Both the position numbers and the translations under genes were made by a program. A stretch of 64,000 nt of DNA from positions 300,552 through 364,551 of the forward strand of contig CANTVF010000003.1 of the NCBI GenBank assembly GCA_947852905.1, in the 5' to 3' direction. This stretch comes from an uncultured Tidjanibacter sp. (GTDB taxonomy: Bacteria; Bacteroidota; Bacteroidia; Bacteroidales; Rikenellaceae). Every line of letters starts with the position of its first letter. Position 1 is the first letter of the stretch. The notes beneath the pieces are model-generated. The model was not told the origin of the DNA. It made no database searches and was given only the letters and a program-made list of their open reading frames with translations. Below are positions 43,192-51,619 of the stretch, in pieces.

Positions 43192-43656
43192 ATGGGAAAC
43201 AGGATTGCTAATTTTATCTGCCTTATGCTGGCGTGTGTCATGACGGTCGGCTGCAAGGATAAGCCGCCCGTACAGGTCGTTGATCTGACTACGGGATATT
43301 GGCTGCGCGAAGACGATCCGCAAGAGCCGTTGATGCGGTTCGATGAAGAGGGCAGACTTTTTTTCTATGTGTATACCGTCCGTACCGGGACGGAGGACTG
43401 CTATGATGCATATTACGACGTATCGGCGAAATATTACACCCGTTATGCTATAGATATAGAAAATGGGCGTATATGTTTCCTGCCGGGAATGTGGTACGAC
43501 CTGCTTGTGCTGACCGACGAGGTTTTGACGCTCGGCGACGATCAGGGCAACGGTCTCAGATATGTAAAACTTTCGGACAGGCGTGTAAATGTCATGTCGC
43601 GGGAGGATTTTTACGATAGATATCCGGATTTCGTTCCGGAAAATCGGGAGGACTAA
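43192..43656 (+). CDS. Small lipoprotein 2 of a tandem trio
   Basis: A 154-residue lipoprotein with signal MGNRIANFICLMLACVMTVG and lipobox TVGCKDK. As in its upstream neighbour, the mature part opens with a Trp-containing strand (TTGYWLREDD) and a MRFDEEGRLFFYVY strand pair, then RYAIDIENGRICFLPG and VLTLGDDQGNGLRYVKL. This strongly suggests a shared fold, although sequence identity looks low. It is 3 bases ahead of the third gene, so the pair is surely co-translated. Function unknown. Confidence 0.7.
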   Translation: MGNRIANFICLMLACVMTVGCKDKPPVQVVDLTTGYWLREDDPQEPLMRFDEEGRLFFYVYTVRTGTEDCYDAYYDVSAKYYTRYAIDIENGRICFLPGMWYDLLVLTDEVLTLGDDQGNGLRYVKLSDRRVNVMSREDFYDRYPDFVPENRED

Positions 43657-43659
43657 ATT

Positions 43660-44205
43660 ATGAAAAAGTTATACGTATTGCTCGTTGCCGTCGTATCGGT
43701 GGGTATTGCGGTGTTGTCGGTGGGTTGTATGGCCAATCCGGAACTTATGGATAGTGCGGCGCCGGGAGATTCACGCATATCGTACGAGTATCTTTACGGT
43801 TGCGTATGGACGGTAGCGGATTGTCCGGTGGAAATGTCGTCCATGCCGTTTCTGCTCGCCGGCAGGGATAAGGCGGTGTATTTTATTGAGAACAGCGATA
43901 TAATGTACGTGCTGTGCCGCAAGGACAAGGCCGGTCGGGAGGCGGAAGACGGTGAATCCGGTGACGGCGACGGAACTGTCGGTGAGACGGAGCCTTCGGC
44001 GGACGAATACAGTATTATCGCCGAGTGTTCGTATTCTATCGATTACGATCTCAATATCATTACCGTTACTGGAGAAGGATGCAACTGTTATCTTAGAATA
44101 GACCGTCTAAACGACAGGAGCCTGACCGTTTATTATCAGACAGATCGGAACGAATATATCGCCTATTCGCGGAGCGCGCTCTCTTCCATAGTGGTCGTGC
44201 AGTAG
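43660..44205 (+). CDS. Small lipoprotein 3 of a tandem trio
   Basis: A 181-residue lipoprotein with signal MKKLYVLLVAVVSVGIAVLS and lipobox SVGCMAN. It shares the layout of the two preceding genes: a Trp strand (YGCVWTVADC), then FLLAGRDKAVYFIENSD, a short acidic low-complexity insert (EAEDGESGDGDG, about residues 96-107), and SYSIDYDLNIITVTG with a closing LNDRSLTVYYQ strand. Four cysteines in the mature part could form disulfides. It ends the trio; no terminator with a U-run is seen before the tig promoter. Function unknown. Confidence 0.7.
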   Translation: MKKLYVLLVAVVSVGIAVLSVGCMANPELMDSAAPGDSRISYEYLYGCVWTVADCPVEMSSMPFLLAGRDKAVYFIENSDIMYVLCRKDKAGREAEDGESGDGDGTVGETEPSADEYSIIAECSYSIDYDLNIITVTGEGCNCYLRIDRLNDRSLTVYYQTDRNEYIAYSRSALSSIVVVQ

Positions 44206-44331
44206 GGCGGTTTTTCCGGTGAGCGATCGGCGGCTGGTCGTAACTGCGTCGGAGCGTGTACGCATGGGCATGATACAGGTTGCGGTAGAGGCTGTTTTAC
44301 GGCGGACTCGCTGCCGATAAATTCATTAAAA

Positions 44332-44363
44332 TTTGTTCACTGCATCGAAATATATTATCTTTG
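44332..44363 (+). promoter_or_regulatory. Promoter of trigger factor gene
   Basis: TTTG at 44332-44335 and TATCTTTG at 44356-44363, exactly 20 bases apart. The leader to the ATG at 44509 is long, about 140 bases. Confidence 0.75.
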
Positions 44364-44508
44364 CACCCCGCATAACGTGTTGATATGGCACCGATAAGGA
44401 GTAGGATGCGGAGGTGGCGGAAGGACGTTACAGACCCGTGCCTTGGGTGTATGTCCGGAATGCGTTGTGTGCCAGTGGTATGGGAAAACAATTAATAAAT
44501 ATATCGAG

Positions 44509-45840
44509 ATGAATATCACAAGAGAGAACCGCGAAGGTCAGACTGCGGTCATTAAAGTTACCGTCGGCGAGTCCGATTACAACGAGGCCGTAGATAAAAA
44601 GTTGCGCGAATATCGCCGTAAAGCCAACATGCCGGGTTTCCGTCCCGGAATGGTTCCGATGAGCATCATCAACAAAACCTATCGTAAGAGTACCATTGCC
44701 GAAACCGCTTACAAGATGGCTTCGGACGCGGTGTTCGAATATATAGACAAGGAGAAGATAGATTATGTGGGCGACGTGCTTCCGAGCGATGAGCAGGGCG
44801 CATTCGACTTCGACAACAATACCGAACACGAATTCGTGTTCGAAATAGGTCTGGCTCCGGAGGTTGATATCGAACTTTCCGAAAAGGACAAACTTACCCG
44901 TTACAAGATCAAGATAACGGAAGAGATGCACGAGGGTTACCGTGCCAATTTCCTGCGTCGTTACGGCCGCTTGGTGGATGTGGAGGCTGTGGTAGATGAC
45001 GAGGCGGTTACCGGTGTACTCGACAACGGCGACATACGTGTCGAGGAGGGTTACGTAGGTCTCGTTTCGCTCGGTGAAGATGTACGCAAGCAGTTCGTAG
45101 GAAAGAAGGTGGGCGATGAGATGACCGTTAACGTCAATGAAATATATCCTCGCGAGTCGCAGAGGGCTTCCGTACTCGGTGTCAAGGAGAGCGAACTGAC
45201 CGGGATCAATCCCGAATTCAAGTTCACGATCAAGCAGATACGCAAGTTCGCCGAACCGGAATTGAACGAGGAATTTTTCAAGTTGGCCTTCCCTGAAGGC
45301 AATGTTACCGACAAGGCCGGACTGGACAAGTATATAGACGATCAGATAGCCGCCGACCTCGCCCGTGAAAGCGAATATGTCTTCACGACCGAGGTGCGCA
45401 ATTTCCTGCTCGGAAAAGCCAACCTGACGATGCCCGAAGAGTTCCTAAAGAGGTGGCTGTTCACCGTGAACGAGGGTAAGTTCTCCATGGAGGATATAGA
45501 AAAGGATTTCCCGGCATTCCTGAAGATGATGAAATGGAACCTCGTTCAGAAGAAACTGGCCGACAAATACGAAATCAAGGTCGAGCAGGACGAGATTCTG
45601 GCCGAAGCCAAAGCTTATGCCGCAGCCCAGTTCGCTCAGTACGGCATGGCCAATATAGATGACGAGACGCTTACCAAATACGCCAATTCGATACTCGGCC
45701 GCAGGGAAGAGGCAAACAAGATTATAGATCACCTTTATGAAAAGAAAGTGGTCGAGGCTGTTGCCCCGCTTGTGAAGGTGTCGAACAAAACGGTGACTTC
45801 CGAAGAACTCGGTAAGATTTTTGAGAAGATGACCGAATAA
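44509..45840 (+). CDS. tig: Trigger factor (ribosome-bound chaperone)
   Basis: A 443-residue ribosome-associated folding chaperone. The N-terminal ribosome-binding loop reads PGFRPGMVPMSIINKTY (about residues 41-57), the counterpart of GFRxGKxP, with Met in place of the usual Lys. The middle PPIase-like domain (VDDEAVTGVLDNGD to ESELTGINPEFKF) is divergent, as in Bacteroidetes. The helical C-terminal arms follow. I chose the ATG at 44509; the longer frame from 44443 adds 22 residues that lie in the leader. It precedes clpP and clpX, the classical tig-clpP-clpX order, though a terminator separates it from clpP. Confidence 0.92.
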   Translation: MNITRENREGQTAVIKVTVGESDYNEAVDKKLREYRRKANMPGFRPGMVPMSIINKTYRKSTIAETAYKMASDAVFEYIDKEKIDYVGDVLPSDEQGAFDFDNNTEHEFVFEIGLAPEVDIELSEKDKLTRYKIKITEEMHEGYRANFLRRYGRLVDVEAVVDDEAVTGVLDNGDIRVEEGYVGLVSLGEDVRKQFVGKKVGDEMTVNVNEIYPRESQRASVLGVKESELTGINPEFKFTIKQIRKFAEPELNEEFFKLAFPEGNVTDKAGLDKYIDDQIAADLARESEYVFTTEVRNFLLGKANLTMPEEFLKRWLFTVNEGKFSMEDIEKDFPAFLKMMKWNLVQKKLADKYEIKVEQDEILAEAKAYAAAQFAQYGMANIDDETLTKYANSILGRREEANKIIDHLYEKKVVEAVAPLVKVSNKTVTSEELGKIFEKMTE

Positions 45841-45950
45841 GTCAGGAGACGTCCTGAAACAAAACGGAATTTCTTATGCGGAAACACCGTCGTTTCGGAG
45901 TGTTTTGACTGTGTGCGTTTTGGCATGCTATGATTTGCGACTGATACGTT

Positions 45951-45983
45951 AACGTCAGTCCGGCGTGTAACCGGGCTGACGTT
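45951..45983 (+). terminator. Terminator between tig and clpP
   Basis: AACGTCAG-T-CCGG (45951-45963) pairs with CCGG-G-CTGACGTT (45971-45983), a 13-base stem with one G-U. The tail ATTTGGTTCTTT is only moderately T-rich. Confidence 0.65.
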
Positions 45984-46230
45984 ATTTGGTTCTTTGTCGT
46001 ATATGATATGCTGTTCCGGTCGCGTTATTATCGGAAATGCTGGTGTCGGTTCGTCCCGCTGTTTTGGATGACGGCATTTCTATCGGGTCCGTTTCCGTAT
46101 AGGGGGGTAGAATCGTGGTAAGGAATTTGCTGGGGGCGGAGACTATAGGAAGCTGCCGTCCGGATTTATGCCGGTGCCGTGCCTATGCCGACGGCCGTAG
46201 ACGAATGAATAACAGATATGTAGATATATT
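45984..46230. other. Leader region of clpP-clpX
   Basis: About 250 bases without a gene; a promoter for clpPX is expected but no TAnnTTTG is present. Nothing else recognised. Confidence 0.35.
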
Positions 46231-46908
46231 ATGAAACAGAACGATTTTGAGAAATATGCCACCCGTCATCTGGGTGTGAACTCGCATACGTTGCACGATT
46301 ACGCTTCGGACGCGGTGTGTTACGTTTCGCCTACTATCATAGAGGAGCGTCAGTTGAATGTGGCCGCCATGGACGTTTTCTCGCGTCTTATGATGGACCG
46401 AATAATATTTCTCGGCTCGCAGATAACCGATGACGTGGCCAATATCGTGCAGGCTCAGTTGCTGTATCTGGAGGCTGCCGACAGTACCAAGGATATACGG
46501 ATATACGTCAATTCTCCCGGAGGGTCGGTCTATGCCGGACTGGGTATTTACGATACCATGCAGCTGATAGCTCCGAGCGTGGCGACTATATGTACGGGAA
46601 TGGCCGCGAGCATGGCAGCCATATTGCTGGCAGCCGGCGAAAAGGGCAAACGTACGGCGTTGCCCCATTCGCGCGTGATGATACACCAGCCGCTCGGCGG
46701 GGTACAGGGGCAGGCGTCCGATATCGAGATTACGGCACGTCAGATATTGCAGCTTCGCAGGGAACTTTTCGAGATACTCTCCATGCATAGCGGCAAGAGC
46801 GTCGAGACCATAGAGAAAGACGCCGACAGGGATTATTGGCTTACCGCAGCGGAGGCCGTGGAATACGGTCTTGTGGACAATATCGTGGCAAGTAAAAAAA
46901 GAAGGTGA
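46231..46908 (+). CDS. clpP: ATP-dependent Clp protease proteolytic subunit ClpP
   Basis: A 225-residue serine protease forming the tetradecameric barrel. The catalytic serine is in [15 protein letters not shown] (about residue 122), the histidine in [11 protein letters not shown] (about 147) and the aspartate in the EKDADRDYW segment (about 196). [18 protein letters not shown] (about 91-108) is the oxyanion-hole block. The N-terminal extension of about 25 residues relative to E. coli is usual in the group. clpX follows after 4 bases, so the unfoldase and protease are made together. Confidence 0.97.
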   Translation: MKQNDFEKYATRHLGVNSHTLHDYASDAVCYVSPTIIEERQLNVAAMDVFSRLMMDRIIFLGSQITDDVANIVQAQLLYLEAADSTKDIRIYVNSPGGSVYAGLGIYDTMQLIAPSVATICTGMAASMAAILLAAGEKGKRTALPHSRVMIHQPLGGVQGQASDIEITARQILQLRRELFEILSMHSGKSVETIEKDADRDYWLTAAEAVEYGLVDNIVASKKRR

Positions 46909-46912
46909 TTTT

Positions 46913-48172
46913 ATGGCTAACAATGAGAATCAGCTCGACGGGCAAAGGTGTTCTTTTTGCGGAGAGCCCATTCAGAACGTAGGCATATTGTTTTCGGGTA
47001 TGGGAGGTGCCGCCATATGCGACCAGTGTATCGAGAGGGGATATGAATCGTTGCTTGAGAATAATCTTATAGGCGAAACTCCCGCGTCGGAAACGAGCAC
47101 GCTCAATCGGGACGGACTGCTCAAACCGGCGGAAATCAAGGCTTTTCTTGACCAGTATGTTATAGGGCAGGACAGGGCGAAAAAATCCCTGTCGGTTGCG
47201 GTGTACAATCACTATAAGCGGTTGATGCATGCCGAGGACAAGAGCGTGGACGATGTAGAGATAGACAAGTCGAATATCATAATGGTCGGCGAAACCGGTA
47301 CGGGGAAGACTTTGCTCGCGCGTACCATAGCCAAAATGTTGAAGGTGCCTTTCACGATAGTGGATGCTACGGTGCTTACCGAAGCGGGGTATGTCGGAGA
47401 GGATGTCGAAGGTATTCTGACGCGCCTGTTGCAGGCTGCCGATTACGACGTGGCGCAAGCCGAAAGGGGAATAGTGTTCATAGACGAGATAGACAAGATA
47501 GCCCGCAAGAGCGATAATCCCTCCATTACGCGCGATGTGTCGGGCGAGGGCGTGCAGCAGGCGTTGTTGAAGATACTCGAAGGGACGGTAGTCAACGTAC
47601 CGCCGCAGGGAGGACGCAAGCATCCCGACCAGAAATTCATACAGGTCAATACGGCCAATATACTGTTCATTTGCGGTGGAGCGTTCGACGGGATAGACAA
47701 GCGGATAGCCCGTCGGTTGAACACTCATGCGGTGGGATACGATACGCCGGAAACCGCGCATCTGGACAACGAGCGTCTGTTGCAGTACGTGACGCCGCAG
47801 GATCTCAGATCTTTCGGTCTGATTCCGGAGATAGTGGGGCGTATGCCCGTGTTGACCTGCCTCGATCCGCTCGATAGGGCTACGTTGCGCAAGATACTTA
47901 CCGAGCCTAAGAACGCTATTATAAAACAGTATGTCAAACTGTTCGAGTTGGACGGTGTGGCTTTGACGTTCGACGATGCGGTACTCGATTATATTGTGGA
48001 CAAGGCGCTCGAGTTTCGTCTCGGAGCGCGGGGCTTGAGGTCTATATGCGAGGCTGTCATGGGAGACGTCATGTTCGAGACCCCGTCCGAGGAGCGGCAT
48101 GAGGTGCGCATAACGCTCGATTATGCCAAGGAACGTCTCGAAAAGGCCGGTTTCGGCAAAGGCTCCAAATAA
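46913..48172 (+). CDS. clpX: Clp protease ATP-binding subunit ClpX
   Basis: A 419-residue AAA+ unfoldase. The N-terminal zinc domain shows CSFCGEP and ICDQCIE (about residues 13-42). Walker A is [15 protein letters not shown] (about 124-138), the pore loop GYVGEDVEG (about 162-170), Walker [11 protein letters not shown] (about 189-198), and the Sensor-2 region [10 protein letters not shown] (about 364-373). It starts at 46913 ([10 protein letters not shown]); the open frame reaches further upstream into clpP, but the zinc domain fits this start. Followed by a strong terminator. Confidence 0.97.
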   Translation: MANNENQLDGQRCSFCGEPIQNVGILFSGMGGAAICDQCIERGYESLLENNLIGETPASETSTLNRDGLLKPAEIKAFLDQYVIGQDRAKKSLSVAVYNHYKRLMHAEDKSVDDVEIDKSNIIMVGETGTGKTLLARTIAKMLKVPFTIVDATVLTEAGYVGEDVEGILTRLLQAADYDVAQAERGIVFIDEIDKIARKSDNPSITRDVSGEGVQQALLKILEGTVVNVPPQGGRKHPDQKFIQVNTANILFICGGAFDGIDKRIARRLNTHAVGYDTPETAHLDNERLLQYVTPQDLRSFGLIPEIVGRMPVLTCLDPLDRATLRKILTEPKNAIIKQYVKLFELDGVALTFDDAVLDYIVDKALEFRLGARGLRSICEAVMGDVMFETPSEERHEVRITLDYAKERLEKAGFGKGSK

Positions 48173-48205
48173 CGCTCGGATTCGGTCGGTTTAAATATCG
48201 CATCA

Positions 48206-48258
48206 AGGCGACGCTTTATGTCTGCACTGTCGCAGGCAAAGGCGTCGCCTCGGTTTTT
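48206..48258 (+). terminator. Terminator of clpPX
   Basis: AGGCGACGC (48206-48214) pairs with GCGTCGCCT (48242-48250), extended by TTT/AAA past a bulge, then TTTTT at 48254-48258. Confidence 0.8.
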
Positions 48259-48279
48259 GATACCGGATGGATTTTTTAG

Positions 48280-49044
48280 TTATATTATGACACCGCCGTC
48301 GACTGAAAGTACGGCTCCGGTAACATATGATGCAAGATCGCTGGAAAGGTAGAGGAATGCGTTGGCTATATCTTCGCCTTCGCCCATACGACCGAGCGGA
48401 ATCCTGTTGATGATAGGCTGTATCATGGTTTCCGGCAGGTTCGCTACCATGTCTGTGCGTATTATCCCGGGAGCAACTGCGTTTACGCGAATCCTGTCCT
48501 TTGCAAGTTCCCGTGCTAGGGATTTAGTCATTCCGTTGACTGCGAACTTGGATGCGGGATATCCGCATCCGGACGCCTGCCCGTACAGGCTTACTACGGA
48601 ACTGGTGTTGACTATGACACCTCCTCCCTGTTCCTTCATTATCCGGGCTGCAGCTTGTGAGCATATGAAGACAGCCTTTACGTTGAGGTCAAGTATCTTT
48701 TCAATCTCCTCGGCGGTGTAGTCATAAAGAGGGGTACTCTGTGATATGCCGGCATTGTTGGCAAGTATGTCAAGGCTGCCTAACCTGTCCCTGATGCCGG
48801 CGAATGCTTCTGCAACGGCTTTGGAATCCGTGAGATCGGGCCAGATTGCATCCGCTTCGGCACCCGGCATTTCTGACTTCAATTTTTCAAGCGCGGCTTT
48901 TGCCGTGGATTCCTTTGAGCCGCACAGCACTACCGTAGCCCCGGCTTCCAGATATTTCTTTACAATGGCATAACCGATGCCGCGTGTACCTCCGGTCACG
49001 ACGGCAACTTTTCCTTTAAGCAGACTTTTCATAAAAGTTCCCAT
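48280..49044 (-). CDS. Short-chain dehydrogenase (FabG-like), possibly acquired
   Basis: A 254-residue classical SDR with TGGTRGIGYAI (Rossmann, about residues 17-27), NNAG, and the catalytic NTSSVV, Tyr and Lys (GYPASKFAVNG, about 162-172), ending ASYVTGAVLSVDGG. This is the FabG-like fold that covers 3-oxoacyl-ACP reductases, sugar and hydroxysteroid dehydrogenases. The wording of the sequence (AGATVVLCGSKEST, LDILANNAGIS) looks closer to gut Firmicutes proteins than to Bacteroidetes FabG, and the gene is isolated and more AT-rich than neighbours, so horizontal gain is plausible. Starts at residue 1 or 5 (MKSLLKGK) are both possible. Substrate unknown. Confidence 0.83.
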   Translation of the reverse strand: MGTFMKSLLKGKVAVVTGGTRGIGYAIVKKYLEAGATVVLCGSKESTAKAALEKLKSEMPGAEADAIWPDLTDSKAVAEAFAGIRDRLGSLDILANNAGISQSTPLYDYTAEEIEKILDLNVKAVFICSQAAARIMKEQGGGVIVNTSSVVSLYGQASGCGYPASKFAVNGMTKSLARELAKDRIRVNAVAPGIIRTDMVANLPETMIQPIINRIPLGRMGEGEDIANAFLYLSSDLASYVTGAVLSVDGGVII

Positions 49045-49071
49045 AATTGGTGAATCTTATCCAAAGATAGG

Positions 49072-49079
49072 TATTTCTA
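49072..49079 (-). promoter_or_regulatory. -7 box of the SDR gene
   Basis: The minus strand reads TATCTTTG, about 28 bases before the first ATG. Confidence 0.6.
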
Positions 49080-49147
49080 TCGATTTTTGCTATTTTATGA
49101 GACAATAATTTCTTCAGTATCACACCTTTGCTTTGCGTCCTGAAAAA

Positions 49148-49397
49148 ATGGCAATTGAAAAGAATAGCTTTTTGTTTTCGGCGCTTGTTGCCGTTACGTC
49201 TTGCGGATAGAAGGAACTTCCTCTCCCCCCCACTTCTTACTTGACCGGAGAAGTCGATATGAAGCCATTGTCGCTATATGCTTTCAAGGCGGGGGATATC
49301 GCCATGCAGGACAGATGTCCTTTCCATAACTCCTGTTTTGGGGTTGTAAAATTAATTTCCATACCTCAAAAACTAAAAGAGCAAAAGACTGCATAAC
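49148..49397 (+). pseudogene. Relic of a lipoprotein gene with an in-frame stop
   Basis: A plus-strand frame starts MAIEKNSFLFSALVAVTSCG, a convincing lipoprotein leader with lipobox VTSCG, and then meets TAG at 49208-49210. The same frame stays open after the stop: KELPLPPTSYLTGEVDMKPL and SLYAFKAGDIAMQDRCPF follow until a stop at 49395-49397. The order of leader, short linker and beta-rich start resembles 6-bladed-propeller (BF3164-like) lipoproteins, of which only the first part would remain. The rest is missing. Low confidence, but a leader followed by an open frame with a single nonsense codon is hard to explain otherwise. Confidence 0.4.
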
Positions 49398-49462
49398 AGT
49401 GAATTGCCTCCGAATAGAACACCGTTAAAGTATCTTTTTTAGCCTTTTTTTGCATGGCCGAC

Positions 49463-49500
49463 AAAAAAATAAAACACCGCAATGTTGTCATTTGCGGTGT
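49463..49500 (-). terminator. Terminator of tRNA-Ser
   Basis: On the minus strand ACACCGCAA (49492-49500) pairs with TTGCGGTGT (49474-49482), followed by a T-rich run (A's at 49463-49474). Confidence 0.85.
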
Positions 49501-49527
49501 CTTACGCTTTTATTCTTCTATTGTCTG

Positions 49528-49614
49528 CGGAAAGAGAGGGATTCGAACCCCCGGTACAGTTGCCCGTACACCGCATTTCGAGTGCGGCCCGATCGACCAC
49601 TCCGGCATCTTTCC
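49528..49614 (-). tRNA. tRNA-Ser (anticodon CGA)
   Basis: An 87-base class II tRNA with acceptor GGAAAGA/TCTTTCC and discriminator G. The anticodon arm CCGCA-CTCGAAA-TGCGG gives anticodon CGA (serine, UCG). A long variable arm (TACGGGCAACTGTA) and the T arm GGTTCGAATCC are present. CCA is not encoded. It lies 1.7 kb from the AT-rich island; tRNA genes are common integration sites, but no attachment repeat was found here. Confidence 0.95.
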
Positions 49615-50036
49615 GTAGTCGGTGAAATCGTCAACGGCCTGCCGTTTTCGGATTTCGCGGTACAAAAGTAATAATATTTTTTACAAACAACCAAACCTCC
49701 GTTTTTTTCGCATGTATTTTTCACAGGCGATCGGGTCGCGGCGTTTCTTTATGGCGAACGTTTTCAGGATGCCGGACATACGCTTGTTCGCAGTGATGCT
49801 TGAATATGGCTCCGCAGTCCGGCCGGTATCCGGTAGAATCGTCTGTTGGCTTCGGTTGTCAGCCTGTTGATGCTAACCCCGGATATATGTTCGGGTATGC
49901 CCGAAATGGCGATTTGCCCGAAGGCCGACCGTATCGTGACGCATGTCCGGAGTGTCGTTATAGTTGCGAGTGTTCGGCGGGTGTAGTTTATATGTAAATT
50001 GAGTCTAGCTCGGTGAGATACACTAAAGTGCGTCTG
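49615..50036. other. Region between tRNA-Ser and the protease gene
   Basis: No gene recognised apart from the tRNA promoter at 49663-49695. A small hairpin TTCGGG/CCCGAA (49890-49905) lies downstream of the minus-strand protease gene and may help end its transcript. Confidence 0.35.
49663..49695 (-). promoter_or_regulatory. Promoter of tRNA-Ser
   Basis: On the minus strand TTTG (49692-49695) and TACTTTTG (49663-49670) are 21 bases apart, matching the Bacteroidetes -33/-7 pattern. Confidence 0.7.
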
Positions 50037-51317
50037 TCAGTCGAATCTGATGAACATGCGGTCGAAGTTTATCGTCATCTTATCGAACTGGCGTACCAGA
50101 TCCTGACCCAGAGTGCCGTAAACGGTTTCGGCGGGGGTGATCTTCTCCCGTAACAGATATATTCCGCTGAGGGTTACCGGCCGTCCCATTATTTCCATGT
50201 TGCAGTCTACCGTATAACCGTCGAACTCTTTCGCTCCTGCCGCTCCCGCGAAACTCACTTTGCCGGGAGCATAGCGGGCGTCTATCTCGTTACGGTTTTC
50301 TTCATAAAAGGCGTAATACAGTATGGAGGAATCCGCTCCCGTGTCGAATGTGTAGTGACGTCCGTTGACCGATATGAGAGGATAGAGGCCGTCCATTGCC
50401 ATATTCGGCCGACCGTTGATTTCGGTCTCCTCTGCGGGAACTATGAATTGTCCGTCGGCGGTGATCTGTATTTCACGCAGCGCCGCCATAACCGGATAAC
50501 CTATGATTCCGTATATCTCGTAATCCGCTTTCGGAAACGACAAGGCGCTGTCGTCGAGTACGAGGAATATGGCGTTTCGTATTTTGATGTCGCCCAACTT
50601 CATTTGCGGGCATACGGCAATTTGGGAAGAGGTCTTTCCTCCGGTGGCGGTGCCTATGGCGATGTCCGTAGGTATTATCTTCATTCCGAGTCTTTCCGCC
50701 ATAGTACGGCCTATGGTCGAAAAGTTGGCGCCCGTATCGAATACGAAATTTACTTGTTGTCCCGACGGAAAATCTACGGGCAGTGTGTTTAGGCCTGCTT
50801 TGTCTTTTGTTATCGGCAATGTTACGGTATGCCTGACGGTCACTTTCTGTGGCGGCACGTTTTTCAGCGCTTTCCAGATTTTAAGATTGTTTTCCATGCC
50901 GGCACGCATGTCGGTCGAGAGAGTCTTGTCGTATAACTCTATTATGGTTTCGAGCGTCCTTTCGGCCTGTTTGTAATCGTACGATTTGACAGCATTGTCT
51001 TCCTGTAGAAAGTAAAGTTCCATTATAAGGGAGTCGGTCAGTCCGCAGGTGTCGGAGAGGAGTGTTTCGATGTTTTTCTGTGAATTTTCGAGGCGGTTGA
51101 AAGCATTGTCCAGAAACGCTTCGACGATCCGTGCCTGTCGAGGCGAAAGATCGTCTTTGGCCTTCTCGAATATTTCTTCGGCGCGAAAGAAGTTCTTCCG
51201 TTCTATCTGTGCGGAAATCTCGTCGAATGTGTCGCTGCCGTTTTGGGCGCAGACTGCTCCTGCCGGTAAGGCCAGCATAAGCAGAGGGAGGAATTTTATT
51301 ATGAATGTCTTTTTCAT
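50037..51317 (-). CDS. Retropepsin-like aspartic protease with two DTG sites
   Basis: A 426-residue exported protein. The signal peptide (MKKTFIIKFLPLLMLALPAG, cleavage near AVCA) is followed by a helical region of about 120 residues with TPR-like character (RAEEIFEKAKDDL, QAERTLETIIELYDK). The second half has two aspartic-protease half-sites: NFVFDTGANFSTIG (about residue 191) and YTFDTGADSSILYY (about 323), each followed by hydrophobic strands, so one chain can form a pepsin-like active site from two retropepsin lobes. Such proteins are common in Bacteroidetes envelopes, but substrates are unknown. Its start codon lies in a possible RNA switch (51316-51401). Confidence 0.85.
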   Translation of the reverse strand: MKKTFIIKFLPLLMLALPAGAVCAQNGSDTFDEISAQIERKNFFRAEEIFEKAKDDLSPRQARIVEAFLDNAFNRLENSQKNIETLLSDTCGLTDSLIMELYFLQEDNAVKSYDYKQAERTLETIIELYDKTLSTDMRAGMENNLKIWKALKNVPPQKVTVRHTVTLPITKDKAGLNTLPVDFPSGQQVNFVFDTGANFSTIGRTMAERLGMKIIPTDIAIGTATGGKTSSQIAVCPQMKLGDIKIRNAIFLVLDDSALSFPKADYEIYGIIGYPVMAALREIQITADGQFIVPAEETEINGRPNMAMDGLYPLISVNGRHYTFDTGADSSILYYAFYEENRNEIDARYAPGKVSFAGAAGAKEFDGYTVDCNMEIMGRPVTLSGIYLLREKITPAETVYGTLGQDLVRQFDKMTINFDRMFIRFD

Positions 51318-51401
51318 GGTATCACGCTTGAACCGAATGATATTCTATATTTTTTTAATTATCAAATCAAATACGTTCTATTATTTGTGATTTGATACCA
51401 T
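51316..51401 (-). promoter_or_regulatory. Competing hairpins at the protease start codon
   Basis: In the minus-strand RNA, ATGGTATCA (51401-51393) can pair with TGATACCAT (51324-51316), which contains the first two bases of the start codon. The overlapping ATCAAATCA (51396-51388) can instead pair with TGATTTGAT (51369-51361). The two 9-base helices share bases and exclude each other. No promoter consensus was found upstream, so transcription of the whole element is not shown. Confidence 0.35.
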
Positions 51402-51585
51402 AAAGTTCCCATAAAAAGTAATCGACAAGTATCGTCATTAGAGTCAATGATACGAAAAATAGAAGTTGACACATAAAAATGTCGATAAAAGAAGTATACG
51501 TAGTCGTAATTGACGTTTTGCTCACTTTTTTGTGGCGAATTGCAACATTTAACCTTCTTGGTCAATTATATTCTCTAAATATACT
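51402..51585. other. AT-rich boundary before the defence operon
   Basis: No gene seen. The base composition changes here from the host style to the AT-rich island. The left end of a mobile element may lie within this stretch, but no integrase site or flanking repeat was identified. Confidence 0.35.
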
Positions 51586-51593
51586 TATCTTTG
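51586..51593 (+). promoter_or_regulatory. -7 box of the defence operon
   Basis: TATCTTTG matches TAnnTTTG exactly, 26 bases before the HTH gene start. A TTG at 51558-51560 is somewhat far for a -33 element. It is the only consensus promoter noticed before the eight-gene run. Confidence 0.65.
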
Positions 51594-51619
51594 TAACCAT
51601 GTAATGGATATATAATAAT

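Noticed and set aside
49030..51415. Short repeat AAAGTTCCCATAA near 49037 and 51402 as attachment sites
   Set aside because: A 13-base match is expected many times by chance in 64 kb, and the bracketed genes do not form an element.
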